A DNA stretch of 64,000 nt from Thermomonas fusca DSM 15424 (GTDB taxonomy: Bacteria > Pseudomonadota > Gammaproteobacteria > Xanthomonadales > Xanthomonadaceae). How positions within the stretch are numbered: position 1 is the first letter of the stretch; every line of letters starts with the position of its first letter. The notes under the pieces were generated by a model, which saw nothing but the letters and a program-made list of their open reading frames with translations, was not told the origin of the DNA and made no database searches. Shown here piece after piece: positions 16,326 through 24,071 of the stretch. The position numbers and the translations under genes were made by a program. The DNA lies in NCBI RefSeq assembly GCF_000423885.1, contig NZ_AUIV01000012.1, forward strand, positions 56,454 through 120,453, read 5' to 3'.

Positions 16326-16404
16326 GCTCCGATCCCCTGCCGCTGTCGCGGCGCCCCCTTACCAAGGGGGCTATGGCATGCCGGTGGCTCCGAGGGATCG
16401 GAGC
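16326..16404. repeat. Nested palindromic element covering the rsmI 3' end
   Basis: An outer 11-bp inverted repeat (16326-16336 with 16394-16404) encloses two further hairpins: GCCGC/GCGGC at 16339-16352, and an 8-bp stem at 16353-16371 with a 3-nt loop. The outer right arm overlaps the last base of the rsmI stop codon. The whole could fold as a multi-branched structure in RNA or single-stranded DNA. It may terminate rsmI transcription, insulate rnpB, or be a miniature repeat. I cannot assign it to a named family from sequence alone. Confidence 0.6.
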
Positions 16405-17228
16405 TAGTCGGCGCCGTACAGCGCCTTGCGCGGCGCGCCGGACAGGTCGGCAGCCAGCTTGGCGGCGGTCGAGGGCGGCAGGTGATCCTTGAGCTTGGCG
16501 TACAGGCGGCGGCCTTCGATGACTTTGGCGTCGGCATCTTCGCCGGCGCCCTGCACCAGCACCACGAATTCGCCCTTGCGCTGGTCGCCATCGGCTTCGA
16601 CCCGCGCCTGCAGTTGCGCGAGGTTGCCATCCAGTACGGTCTCGAACAGCTTGGTCAGCTCGCGCGCCAGCACCGCGGGACGCTCATCGCCGAACGCCTG
16701 CACCATATCGGCCAGGGCTTCGGCGATGCGGTGCGAGGATTCGTAGAAGATCAGCGTGCGGGGTTCCGCGGCCAGCGCCTGCAGGCGTTCACGCCGGGCC
16801 GAGGCCTTCGCGGGCAGGAAGCCTTCGAAGGCGAAGCGGTCGCTGGGCAGGCCAGCCACGCTCAGCGCCGCGACCAGCGCGGACGGGCCCGGCAGCGGGC
16901 TGACCTTGACCCCGGCCGCGCGCGCGGCGCGCACCAGCCGGAAGCCGGGATCGGACACCAGCGGGGTGCCGGCATCGCTGACCAGGGCCAGCGATTCGCC
17001 GGCCTGCAGCCGCGCGACGATCTTCTGCGCGATCGCCTCCTCGTTGTGTTCGTGCAGCGCCAGCAGCGGCGTGGCGATGCCGAAATGCGCCAGCAGCTGG
17101 CCGCTGCGGCGGGTGTCCTCGGCGCAGATCGCCACAACCTCGCGCAGGGTTTGCTGCGCCCGCGGCGACAGGTCGCCTAGGTTGCCGATGGGCGTGGCGA
17201 CGATGAAAAGCGTTCCGGAGTCCTGCAT
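16404..17228 (-). CDS. rsmI: 16S rRNA (cytidine1402-2'-O)-methyltransferase RsmI
   Basis: RsmI methylates the ribose of C1402 in 16S rRNA, complementing RsmH. The 274-residue product has the tetrapyrrole-methylase fold signatures ATPIGNLGDLSPRA at the N-terminus, ALVSDAGTPLVSDPG and PLPGPSA. The start MQDSGTLFIVATPIGN fits the family. It is divergent from lpoA across only 62 bp, the common rsmI/lpoA arrangement of gammaproteobacteria. Confidence 0.96.
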   Translation of the reverse strand: MQDSGTLFIVATPIGNLGDLSPRAQQTLREVVAICAEDTRRSGQLLAHFGIATPLLALHEHNEEAIAQKIVARLQAGESLALVSDAGTPLVSDPGFRLVRAARAAGVKVSPLPGPSALVAALSVAGLPSDRFAFEGFLPAKASARRERLQALAAEPRTLIFYESSHRIAEALADMVQAFGDERPAVLARELTKLFETVLDGNLAQLQARVEADGDQRKGEFVVLVQGAGEDADAKVIEGRRLYAKLKDHLPPSTAAKLAADLSGAPRKALYGAD

Positions 17229-17290
17229 GCCTGTCTTCAGCGTGTGCGCGGGTAGAATCCTAGCCGGTTCCCGAACGAGCGCCCACGCCC

Positions 17291-18640
17291 GTGGCCCAGA
17301 TCCGATTTTTCCTCCTCGTCCTGCTGCTGGCGCTGGCCGGCTGCGCGAACGTGACGCCGAAGGCGCCGCCCCCGCCGCCCTACGCCGCCGCCACCATGCA
17401 GGCGCAGGCGCTGGCAGCCGGCCACGCCGGGCTGGCCGGACAGGCGCGGCGCGACAATGCCGACGCCATCGAGCGGCTGCTGGCCAGCCTCGACGACGCC
17501 ACCCTGGCGCGCGACGCCGCGCGCCTGCCGGTGGGCGATCCGCTCTACAACTTCGCCGGCCGCACCCTGCTGCGCCGTGGCCTGCCGCCGCCGCGCGGGT
17601 TTGATCGCGGCGACGGCAGCTTCGGCGCGGCCAGCCGCCCGCCCGCCGCGGCCGACGGCTATCGACCGCCGCTGCAGGTCGGCGTGCTGCTGCCGCTGTC
17701 CGGCAGCCAGGCCGCCGCCGCCGCGGCGTTGCGCGACGGCTATCTGGCCGGCTATTACGGCGAGTCCCGGCGCCGCCCGCTGCTGCGCTTTTACGACACC
17801 GCCGGCGGCGCCAAGGCGGCGCTGGCCCGCGCAGCAGCCGAGGGCAACGACTTCGTGGTCGGCCCGCTGGGGCGCGACGAGGTCGACGCGGTGTTCACCG
17901 GCGAGCCGGCGCTGCCGCTGCTGGCGCTCAACCGCGGCGACCGCGCGCCGGCGCCGGGCAGCGCCGCGTTCTCGCTGTCGCCCGAAGACGAAGGCATCAG
18001 CCTGGCGCAGTACCTGATCGAAGACCGCGGCAGCAAGCGCGTGCTGCTGGTGGCCGGCAGCGACGACACCCAGCGGCGCACCGCCGATGCCGCACGCAAG
18101 CAGCTGGAAAGCCGCGGCGTCAAGATCGTCGCCCGCCTCGGCGTCAGCGAGCAGATGGACGGCGCGCTGCGCCAGCTGGCGCAGGCCGAGGCGCCCGACG
18201 CGGTGCTGCTGGTACTGAAGGGGCCGCAGGCGCGCATCGTGGCGCCGCAACTGGCCCTGGCCGGCATGGCCGGGCTGCCTCGGGTGGCTGCTTCGCAGAT
18301 CGTCTCCGGCACCGGCAAGGCGGCCGAAGATGCGGCGCTGGACGGCATCGTCTTCCCCACCGAGCCGTGGCTGGTGCAGCGCGTGGACGGCCTGCCCTCG
18401 CAGGCCAGCGCCGCCGCCCGCGTGGATACCGCCAAAGGCCCGGCGGCGCGGCTGTTCGCGTTCGGTCTGGATGCGTGGCGGCTGACCGGTTATCTGGAAC
18501 ATCTGGCGCTGGCCAACGGCGGCATCGTCGGCGCTACCGGGCGCCTGCGCCTGGACGGTTTCGGCAACGTGCTGCGCCGCCCCGGCTGGACGCGCTTCGT
18601 CGGCGGCGAGCCGGTGCCGCTGGCCGATGGCGCGCGCTGA
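17291..18640 (+). CDS. lpoA: LppC/LpoA-family lipoprotein, predicted activator of PBP1A
   Basis: LpoA is an outer-membrane lipoprotein that reaches through the periplasm to stimulate the peptidoglycan synthase PBP1A. The GTG-started 449-residue product has a lipoprotein signal peptide with lipobox LAGC (Cys at residue 17). A periplasmic-binding-protein-like domain follows from about residue 120 (VGVLLPLSGSQAAAA). It is shorter than E. coli LpoA because the N-terminal helical TPR part is reduced. A TAGAAT at 17253-17258 is a possible -10. It overlaps yraN by 14 nt. Confidence 0.85.
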   Translation: MAQIRFFLLVLLLALAGCANVTPKAPPPPPYAAATMQAQALAAGHAGLAGQARRDNADAIERLLASLDDATLARDAARLPVGDPLYNFAGRTLLRRGLPPPRGFDRGDGSFGAASRPPAAADGYRPPLQVGVLLPLSGSQAAAAAALRDGYLAGYYGESRRRPLLRFYDTAGGAKAALARAAAEGNDFVVGPLGRDEVDAVFTGEPALPLLALNRGDRAPAPGSAAFSLSPEDEGISLAQYLIEDRGSKRVLLVAGSDDTQRRTADAARKQLESRGVKIVARLGVSEQMDGALRQLAQAEAPDAVLLVLKGPQARIVAPQLALAGMAGLPRVAASQIVSGTGKAAEDAALDGIVFPTEPWLVQRVDGLPSQASAAARVDTAKGPAARLFAFGLDAWRLTGYLEHLALANGGIVGATGRLRLDGFGNVLRRPGWTRFVGGEPVPLADGAR

Positions 18641-19010
18641 ACCCGATCGGCGGGCCCGCGGCGACGCGGTGGAAACCGCGGCGCTGGCGTTCCTTGAAGC
18701 AAACGGCCTGCGCCTGCTGGCGCGCAACGCCAGCGCGCGCGGCGGCGAGTTGGATCTGGTGATGGCCGAAGGCGGCAGCGTGGTGTTCGTGGAAGTGCGC
18801 TATCGCGGCAGCGCCGCGTTTGGCGGCGGCGCGGCCTCCGTGGATGCCGGCAAGCGTCGCAGGCTGGTGCGAGCGGCGCAGGTCTGGCTGCTGCGGCACC
18901 CGCGCCACGCCGATGCGCCCTGCCGCTTCGACGTGATCGCCGCCAGCGGCGATCCGGCAGCGCCGGCATTCGACTGGCTGCGCGACGCCTTCCGCGCCGA
19001 CGACTGCTGA
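18627..19010 (+). CDS. yraN: YraN (UPF0102) family protein, endonuclease-like fold
   Basis: The 127-residue protein belongs to the widespread UPF0102 family, usually found next to rsmI and lpoA as here. It has a nuclease-like core: ARGGELDLVMAEGG followed by VVFVEVRYR, resembling the E-x-D...E-x-K pattern of restriction-type folds but ending in Arg. Its function is not established. The ATG lies inside the lpoA end, suggesting coupling, and the FAD oxidase gene follows after 5 nt. Confidence 0.9.
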   Translation: MARAEPDRRARGDAVETAALAFLEANGLRLLARNASARGGELDLVMAEGGSVVFVEVRYRGSAAFGGGAASVDAGKRRRLVRAAQVWLLRHPRHADAPCRFDVIAASGDPAAPAFDWLRDAFRADDC

Positions 19011-19015
19011 AACAC

Positions 19016-20389
19016 ATGACCCTTCCCGCCGCCCTCGTTGCCGAACTGTCCGCACTGCTGGGCGAGGGCTGGCGCACGGACGAAATCACGCGCGCGGCCA
19101 ACGGCGGCGACGACTCCCGCCGTCACGCCCTGCCCGATGCGGTGGCGCTGCCGCGCACGCGCGAAGAAGTGCTGGCGCTGGTGCGCGCCTGCCGCGCCCA
19201 TCGCGTCCCCATCGTCGCCCGCGGCGCCGGCACCGCCACCACCGGCGCAGCGGTACCGACGCAGGGCGGCGTGGTGGTGTCGTTCGCACGCATGGACCGC
19301 ATCCTCGAGGTCCGCGCCGCCGACCGCTGCGCGGTGGTCGAACCCGGCCTGCGCAATGGCGAGCTGCAGGCCGCCCTGCAGCCGCACGGCCTGTTCTGGC
19401 CGCCGGATCCGTCCAGCTTCGAGAGCTGCACCGTCGGCGGCAATCTCGCCACCAATGCCGGCGGCCCGCGCGCGGTGAAGTACGGCGCCACCCGCGACAA
19501 CGTACTGGGACTGGTGGCCGTCACTGGTGCCGGCGAGCTGATCCGCGTCGGCGGCGCCTACACCAAGTGTTCCTCCGGCTTCGACCTCACCCGGCTGCTG
19601 GTGGGCAGCGAGGGCACGCTGGCGCTGATCGTGGAGGCGACCCTGAAGCTCGCACCGCGCCCGCAGGCGCAGGCCGGCCTGCGCGCGTTCTACCGCGACG
19701 CCGCCAGCGCGGCAGCCGCGGTATCGCGGCTGATGGCGCAGCCGGTGGTGCCGGCGATGCTGGAGTTCATGGACCGCCGCAGCTTGGACCTGCTGCGCCG
19801 CAATGGCAGCGACGTGCCGGACGCCGGTGCGATGCTGCTGGTGGAAGCCGATGGCAGCGTTGATGCCCTGCCCGACCTCCTTGCCGCACTCGGCGCAGCC
19901 GCCGACGGCGACGGCCTGATCGACATGGACGTGGCGCAGGACGGCATCGCCCGCGACAAGCTGTGGGCGGCACGGCGCGCGCTGTCACCGGCGCTGCGCA
20001 CGATTGCCCCGGGCAAGATCAATGAAGACGTGGTGGTGCCGGTCTCACGCATCCCCGAGCTGGTGGCGGGCGTCGAGGCATTGGCCGACGCATGCGCGCT
20101 GCCCATCGTCTGCTTCGGCCACGCCGGCAACGGCAACCTGCACGTCAACATCCTCTACCACCCCGACGATGCCGACGAATCCGCACGCGCGCAGGCGGCG
20201 CTGCCGCGCGTGTTCGAGCTGGCGCTGGCGCTGGGCGGCGCGCTGTCAGGCGAACACGGCATCGGCCTGTCCAAGCGTGCGTTCATGGCCGATGCCTTCG
20301 ATGCCGCCACGCTGGCGACGATGCGCGCAGTCAAGCGTGCACTCGACCCGGACGGCATCCTCAATCCGGGCAAGCTGTTGCCGGAGTGA
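19016..20389 (+). CDS. FAD-linked 2-hydroxyacid oxidase/dehydrogenase (GlcD/D-lactate dehydrogenase type)
   Basis: The 457-residue flavoprotein has an N-terminal PCMH-type FAD domain (IVARGAGTATTGAAVP near residue 65, SCTVGGNLATNAGGPRAVKYG around 140) and a C-terminal FAD-oxidase domain with FGHAGNGNLHVN and GALSGEHGIGL. Such enzymes oxidise D-lactate, glycolate or D-2-hydroxyglutarate and pass electrons to quinone or another carrier. The exact substrate cannot be read from the sequence, and no glcE/glcF partners are adjacent. It is convergent with thiL; the two stop codons are one base apart. Confidence 0.88.
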   Translation: MTLPAALVAELSALLGEGWRTDEITRAANGGDDSRRHALPDAVALPRTREEVLALVRACRAHRVPIVARGAGTATTGAAVPTQGGVVVSFARMDRILEVRAADRCAVVEPGLRNGELQAALQPHGLFWPPDPSSFESCTVGGNLATNAGGPRAVKYGATRDNVLGLVAVTGAGELIRVGGAYTKCSSGFDLTRLLVGSEGTLALIVEATLKLAPRPQAQAGLRAFYRDAASAAAAVSRLMAQPVVPAMLEFMDRRSLDLLRRNGSDVPDAGAMLLVEADGSVDALPDLLAALGAAADGDGLIDMDVAQDGIARDKLWAARRALSPALRTIAPGKINEDVVVPVSRIPELVAGVEALADACALPIVCFGHAGNGNLHVNILYHPDDADESARAQAALPRVFELALALGGALSGEHGIGLSKRAFMADAFDAATLATMRAVKRALDPDGILNPGKLLPE

Positions 20390-20390
20390 C

Positions 20391-21362
20391 TCAGGCGAAA
20401 TGCTGGTAGCCGCCGGCACCGGCCGCCACCCCATCGCAGCGCACCGCCGCGCCCGCCATGATGCGGCCGATGCAGGTGAGCGGCAGCGCCAGCGTGACCG
20501 ACAGCTGTTGCAACGCCTCGCGTTGTGCGGGCGCTGCGGTGAAACACAGCTCGTAATCGTCGCCGCCGGCGGCCTGCAGGTTGCGCCGTGTTTCGACATC
20601 GAACGCAGCGCCCAGCGCGGCGCTGGCCGGCAGCGCGTCGATGTCGATCTCCGCGCCGACCCCGCTGGCGCGGCAGATGTGGGCGAGGTCGGCCAGCAGG
20701 CCGTCGCTGACGTCGATGCAGCTGCTGGCGACTCCGCGCAGCGCGCGGCCCAGCGCCACCCGCGGGGTGGGACGATTCAGCCGCTCGAAAAGGGGGTCAG
20801 AGTGGCTTTTTGTTTGCAAAAAGCCACTCTGACCCCCTTTTCCTTCTTGCCACTGCCGCAGCGCGCCGGCAGCATCGCCCAGCGTGCCGCTGACCCAGAC
20901 CTCGTCCCCCACCCGGGCGCCGTCACGGCGTAGCGCCTGTCCGGGCTCGACCAGGCCGTGCGCGGTGATCGCGATCGACAGCGGGCCGCGGGTGGTGTCG
21001 CCGCCGACCAAGGCGAAGCCGTGCTGCGCGGCCAGCGCGAAGAAGCCGTCGAAGAAGGCGTCGACGAAGCCGGGGTCGCCCTGCGGCAGCGACAGCGACA
21101 GCGTGCCCCAGGCCGGCTGCGCGCCCATCGCGGCAAGATCGGAGAGATTCACTGCCAGCGCCTTCCAGCCGATGTCGGCGGGCGCGGTCTCGGGCGGGAA
21201 ATGCACGCCCACGTTGAGCGCGTCCATGGTCACCGCCAGCTGCATGCCGGGCGGCGGCAGGAGCAGCGCGCAGTCGTCGCCGATGCCCAGCACCACGTCG
21301 CCGCGCGCGGCGGCGCGCTGGCGGATGCGGGCGATCAGGTCGAATTCGTGGACCGGTGGCAT
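20391..21362 (-). CDS. thiL: Thiamine-monophosphate kinase
   Basis: ThiL phosphorylates thiamine monophosphate to the active cofactor thiamine diphosphate. The 323-residue product has the family motifs GIGDDCALL (about residue 26), TMDALNVGVHFP, GGDTTRGPLSI, WVSGTLGDAAGAL, CIDVSDGLLADL and GGDDYELCF. An 18-codon stretch around residues 174-192, between GDAAGAL and RPTPRVALG, is encoded by a perfect palindrome (see repeat at 20788). This stretch falls in a loop between conserved blocks and keeps the frame, so the enzyme is probably functional. It is the last gene of the nrdR-rib-nusB-thiL run, 44 nt after nusB. Confidence 0.95.
   Translation of the reverse strand: MPPVHEFDLIARIRQRAAARGDVVLGIGDDCALLLPPPGMQLAVTMDALNVGVHFPPETAPADIGWKALAVNLSDLAAMGAQPAWGTLSLSLPQGDPGFVDAFFDGFFALAAQHGFALVGGDTTRGPLSIAITAHGLVEPGQALRRDGARVGDEVWVSGTLGDAAGALRQWQEGKGGQSGFLQTKSHSDPLFERLNRPTPRVALGRALRGVASSCIDVSDGLLADLAHICRASGVGAEIDIDALPASAALGAAFDVETRRNLQAAGGDDYELCFTAAPAQREALQQLSVTLALPLTCIGRIMAGAAVRCDGVAAGAGGYQHFA
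20788..20841. repeat. 54-bp perfect palindromic repeat inserted in frame in thiL
   Basis: Two perfect 25-bp arms (20788-20812 and 20817-20841) flank a 4-nt loop. The outer arm reads AAAAGGGGGTCAGAGTGG. The length is 54 bp, a multiple of three, so the thiL frame is kept and the repeat encodes about 18 residues. The core GGGGGTCRGAGT also occurs in the palindrome at 25161-25239. This looks like a small mobile or REP-like palindromic element, although no transposase lies in the window. Confidence 0.85.
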
Positions 21363-21406
21363 CGGTACGGCGCTGTCATCCGCGCGGGCGCAGGACGACA
21401 GGACGA

Positions 21407-21862
21407 TTACTTCTTCGCTTCCACGCCGCGCAGCACCGCCGCAGCCTTGTCCAGCACGCCGTTGACGTAGGTGTGGCCGTGCTCGGAACCAAAGCGCTTG
21501 GTGGAGTCGATGGCCTCGTTGATGACCACGCGGTAGGGCACGTCGGGCCGGTGGGTCAGTTCGTATGCGGCAATCCGCAGCGCGGCGCGCTCGATCTGGT
21601 CCACTTCCTCGATGCCACGGTCCAGGTGGCCGGCCAGCGCCGCATCCAATTCGGCGGTATGCCGCAGCACGCCGCGCACCAGGTCCTCGAAGTATTCGAG
21701 GTCGGCGATCTCGTGGGCCTGCTCATGGGCGAACTGCGCGATCAGCGCGCGCTCGTCGGCATGGTTGATCTGCCAGGCGTAGATCGCCTGCAGCGCGCGC
21801 CGACGCGAGCGCGAACGGGCCACCGGGTCGATGCCGTCGGGCCGACGATGATGCTTGTTCAT
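21407..21862 (-). CDS. nusB: Transcription antitermination factor NusB
   Basis: NusB binds boxA RNA with NusE (S10) and promotes antitermination in rRNA operons. The 151-residue product has the family features SRRRALQAIYAWQ at the N-terminus, RAALRIAAYELTHRPDVPYRVVINEAIDSTKRFGSEHG (quoted here as its span, roughly residues 90-130) and the terminal YVNGVLDKAAA. The start ATG overlaps the ribH stop as ATGA. The ribH-nusB-thiL order is common in gammaproteobacteria. Confidence 0.97.
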   Translation of the reverse strand: MNKHHRRPDGIDPVARSRSRRRALQAIYAWQINHADERALIAQFAHEQAHEIADLEYFEDLVRGVLRHTAELDAALAGHLDRGIEEVDQIERAALRIAAYELTHRPDVPYRVVINEAIDSTKRFGSEHGHTYVNGVLDKAAAVLRGVEAKK

Positions 21863-22335
21863 GCTTGCTCCTGCAGCTTGCGGCGCAGGTCGGCCATCTC
21901 GATCGCCACCAGCGCCGCCTCTTCGCCCTTGTTGCCATGGCTGCCGCCGGCACGCGCCAGCGCATCCTCGAATTTTTCCACCGCCAGCACGCCGTTCATC
22001 ACCGGCACGCCGGTATCCAGCGCCACCCGCATCAGGCCATCGGATGCCCCGTCGGCCACCTGTTCGTAGTGGCGGGTATCGCCGCGCACCACGCAGCCCA
22101 GCGCGACGACGGCGGCGTGGCCGCCGGCCTGCGCCAGCTGGCGCGCGATCACCGGCAGCTCCCACGCGCCGGGTACGCGCACCACGTCGATGGCGGCCTC
22201 GGCGACGCCGTTGGCGAGGAAGGTCGCGCGCGCCGATTCCACCAGCGCATCGACGATGCGTGGGTTCCAACGGCTGGCAAGGATCGCGAAACGCGCGTCG
22301 GGATGGACGCGCAGGTCGCCTTCGAGATGCGGCAT
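21859..22335 (-). CDS. ribH: 6,7-dimethyl-8-ribityllumazine synthase
   Basis: RibH condenses 3,4-dihydroxy-2-butanone 4-phosphate with the ribitylaminopyrimidine to give lumazine, the penultimate step of riboflavin synthesis. The 158-residue product shows ILASRWNPRIVDALV, the VPGAWELPV motif, CVVRGDTRHYE with the catalytic His, and PVMNGVLAVE. It follows ribB by 30 nt and overlaps nusB. Confidence 0.97.
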   Translation of the reverse strand: MPHLEGDLRVHPDARFAILASRWNPRIVDALVESARATFLANGVAEAAIDVVRVPGAWELPVIARQLAQAGGHAAVVALGCVVRGDTRHYEQVADGASDGLMRVALDTGVPVMNGVLAVEKFEDALARAGGSHGNKGEEAALVAIEMADLRRKLQEQA

Positions 22336-22365
22336 GGGCTTGGGCGGATGCGTGGGCTGGGCAGT

Positions 22366-23472
22366 TTACCGCGCCGGCAGCACCACGTATTCCACTACCT
22401 CCAACCCGAACCCGGCCAGCCCGACCTGCCGGCGCGGGGTGCCGAGCACGCGCAGGTGGCGCACACCCAGCGTGGCCAGGATCTGCGAGCCGGCGCCGTT
22501 GCGCCGCCACTGCGCCAGCGCGCCGGCCTTGCTGGCGGGCGGCGCGGGCTGTTCACGGATGCGCGCCAGGGTGGCCTCGGCGTCGGGGGCATCGCCCAGC
22601 AACACCAGCACGCCGCGGCCGTCGGCGGCGATCATCGCCAGCACGTCGCCCACCAGCGGGCCGAAATCGGCGCGCCGCCAGTGCAGCGCGTCGGCCAGCG
22701 GGTTCTGCTGCTGCACCCGCACCAGCACCGGCTCGTCCCCGGCCACCTCGCCACGCACCAGCGCGTAATGCAGGCCACGGGTCAGGCGGTCGCGCCAGGT
22801 GTGCAGCAGGAAGCGGCCGTGGTCGGTGTCGATCTCGCGGCTGTCGATGCACTCGACCGTGTGTTCGGTGTCCAGCCGGTAGCGGATCAGGTCCTCGATC
22901 GAGCCGATCTTCAGCCCGTGCTCGCGGGCGAACGCCTCCAGCTGCGGGCGGCGCGCCATGCTGCCGTCGGGGTTGAGGATCTCCACCAGCACGCCGGCCG
23001 GCTCGAAGCCCGCCAGCAGGGCCAGGTCGGCGGCCGCCTCGGTGTGGCCGGCGCGGTTGAGCACGCCGCCGGGCTGCGCCATCAGCGGGAAGATATGGCC
23101 CGGCTGGCTGAGGTCGGACGGCTTGGCATCGGGGCGCACGGCGGTGCGCACGGTATGCGCGCGGTCGTAGGCGCTGATGCCGGTGGTGACGCCTTCGGCG
23201 GCCTCGATGCTGACGGTGAAATTGGTGTGGTGCTGCGAGGTGTTGTCGCGCACCATCGGGTTCAGGCCCAGCTGCGCGCAGCGCTCGCGGGTCAGCGACA
23301 GGCAGACCAGCCCGCGCGCGTGGGTCACCATGAAATTGATGTCCGACGGCTTGACCAGCTCGGCGGCCATGATCAGGTCGCCTTCGTTCTCGCGGTCCTC
23401 GTCGTCGACCACCACCACCATGCGCCCGGCGCGCAGTTCTTCCAGCAGTTCCGGGATGCTTGCAAAGCTCAT
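22366..23472 (-). CDS. ribB: 3,4-dihydroxy-2-butanone-4-phosphate synthase with degenerate GTP cyclohydrolase II domain
   Basis: The 368-residue protein has an intact N-terminal DHBP synthase domain (residues about 1-205) with DDEDRENEGDLIMAAE, THARGLVCL, TTGISAYDRAHTVR and HIFPL. It makes the four-carbon precursor of lumazine. The C-terminal half aligns with GTP cyclohydrolase II, but the usual zinc site (Cys in HSECLTGD and RCDCG) reads VRVQQQNPLAD and RRADFG. The GCHII catalytic loop is also not recognisable. This half is therefore expected to be catalytically dead, and a separate ribA is required. It overlaps ribE by 4 nt. Confidence 0.94.
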   Translation of the reverse strand: MSFASIPELLEELRAGRMVVVVDDEDRENEGDLIMAAELVKPSDINFMVTHARGLVCLSLTRERCAQLGLNPMVRDNTSQHHTNFTVSIEAAEGVTTGISAYDRAHTVRTAVRPDAKPSDLSQPGHIFPLMAQPGGVLNRAGHTEAAADLALLAGFEPAGVLVEILNPDGSMARRPQLEAFAREHGLKIGSIEDLIRYRLDTEHTVECIDSREIDTDHGRFLLHTWRDRLTRGLHYALVRGEVAGDEPVLVRVQQQNPLADALHWRRADFGPLVGDVLAMIAADGRGVLVLLGDAPDAEATLARIREQPAPPASKAGALAQWRRNGAGSQILATLGVRHLRVLGTPRRQVGLAGFGLEVVEYVVLPAR

Positions 23473-24071
23473 GTCCAGTCCTTCGTTGCCTGCAGGCGCT
23501 CGGCATAGCGCGCCAGCAGGTCCACTTCGATGTTGACCGCGTCGCCGACCTGCAGCGCGCGGAAGGCGGTGTGTTCCACCGTGTGCGGAATCAGTGCGAC
23601 CTCGAAACCGGTGTCGTCGGCGGCGTTCACGGTCAGGCTGACGCCGTCCACGCAGACCGAGCCCTTGTGGGCGATGTAGCGCAGCAGCGGCCGCGGCGCC
23701 GAAAACCGCCAGCGCACCGCACGCGCGTCGTCCCAGCGCCGCTCGGCGCTGGCCAGCCCGTCCACGTGGCCGCTGACCAGATGGCCGCCGAGGCGGTCGG
23801 TGGGCAGCATGGCGCGCTCCAGGTTCACCGGCGCGCCGATGGCCAGCCGGCCCAGCGTGGTCAGTGCCAGCGTCTCGTTGGAGGCGTCGACGGCGAAGCT
23901 CGTCGCGTCGAATTCGACCACGGTCAGGCAGCAGCCGTTGACCGCGATGCTTTCGCCCAGCTGCACGCCGTCGAACGGCAGGGTGCCGGTGTCGATCACC
24001 AGGCGGGCATCGCCGCCGCGGGCTTCGCGCGCCGCCAGCCGGCCGACGCCGGCAATCAGTCCGGTGAACAT
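23469..24071 (-). CDS. ribE: Riboflavin synthase, alpha subunit
   Basis: This enzyme dismutates two lumazine molecules to riboflavin. The 200-residue protein shows the internal duplication of the family: an N-terminal barrel starting MFTGLIAGVG with VNGCCLTV and SGHVDG, and a C-terminal barrel with GSVCVDGVSLTVN and LIPHTVEHT. Its ATG shares one base with the ribD stop (TGATG). Confidence 0.97.
   Translation of the reverse strand: MFTGLIAGVGRLAAREARGGDARLVIDTGTLPFDGVQLGESIAVNGCCLTVVEFDATSFAVDASNETLALTTLGRLAIGAPVNLERAMLPTDRLGGHLVSGHVDGLASAERRWDDARAVRWRFSAPRPLLRYIAHKGSVCVDGVSLTVNAADDTGFEVALIPHTVEHTAFRALQVGDAVNIEVDLLARYAERLQATKDWT

Noticed and set aside
20788..20841. thiL as a disrupted pseudogene
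   Set aside because: The palindrome is a multiple of three, contains no stop in the thiL frame, and all kinase motifs lie intact on both sides.
22366..22950. Active GTP cyclohydrolase II in RibB
   Set aside because: The zinc cysteines and catalytic loop are absent.
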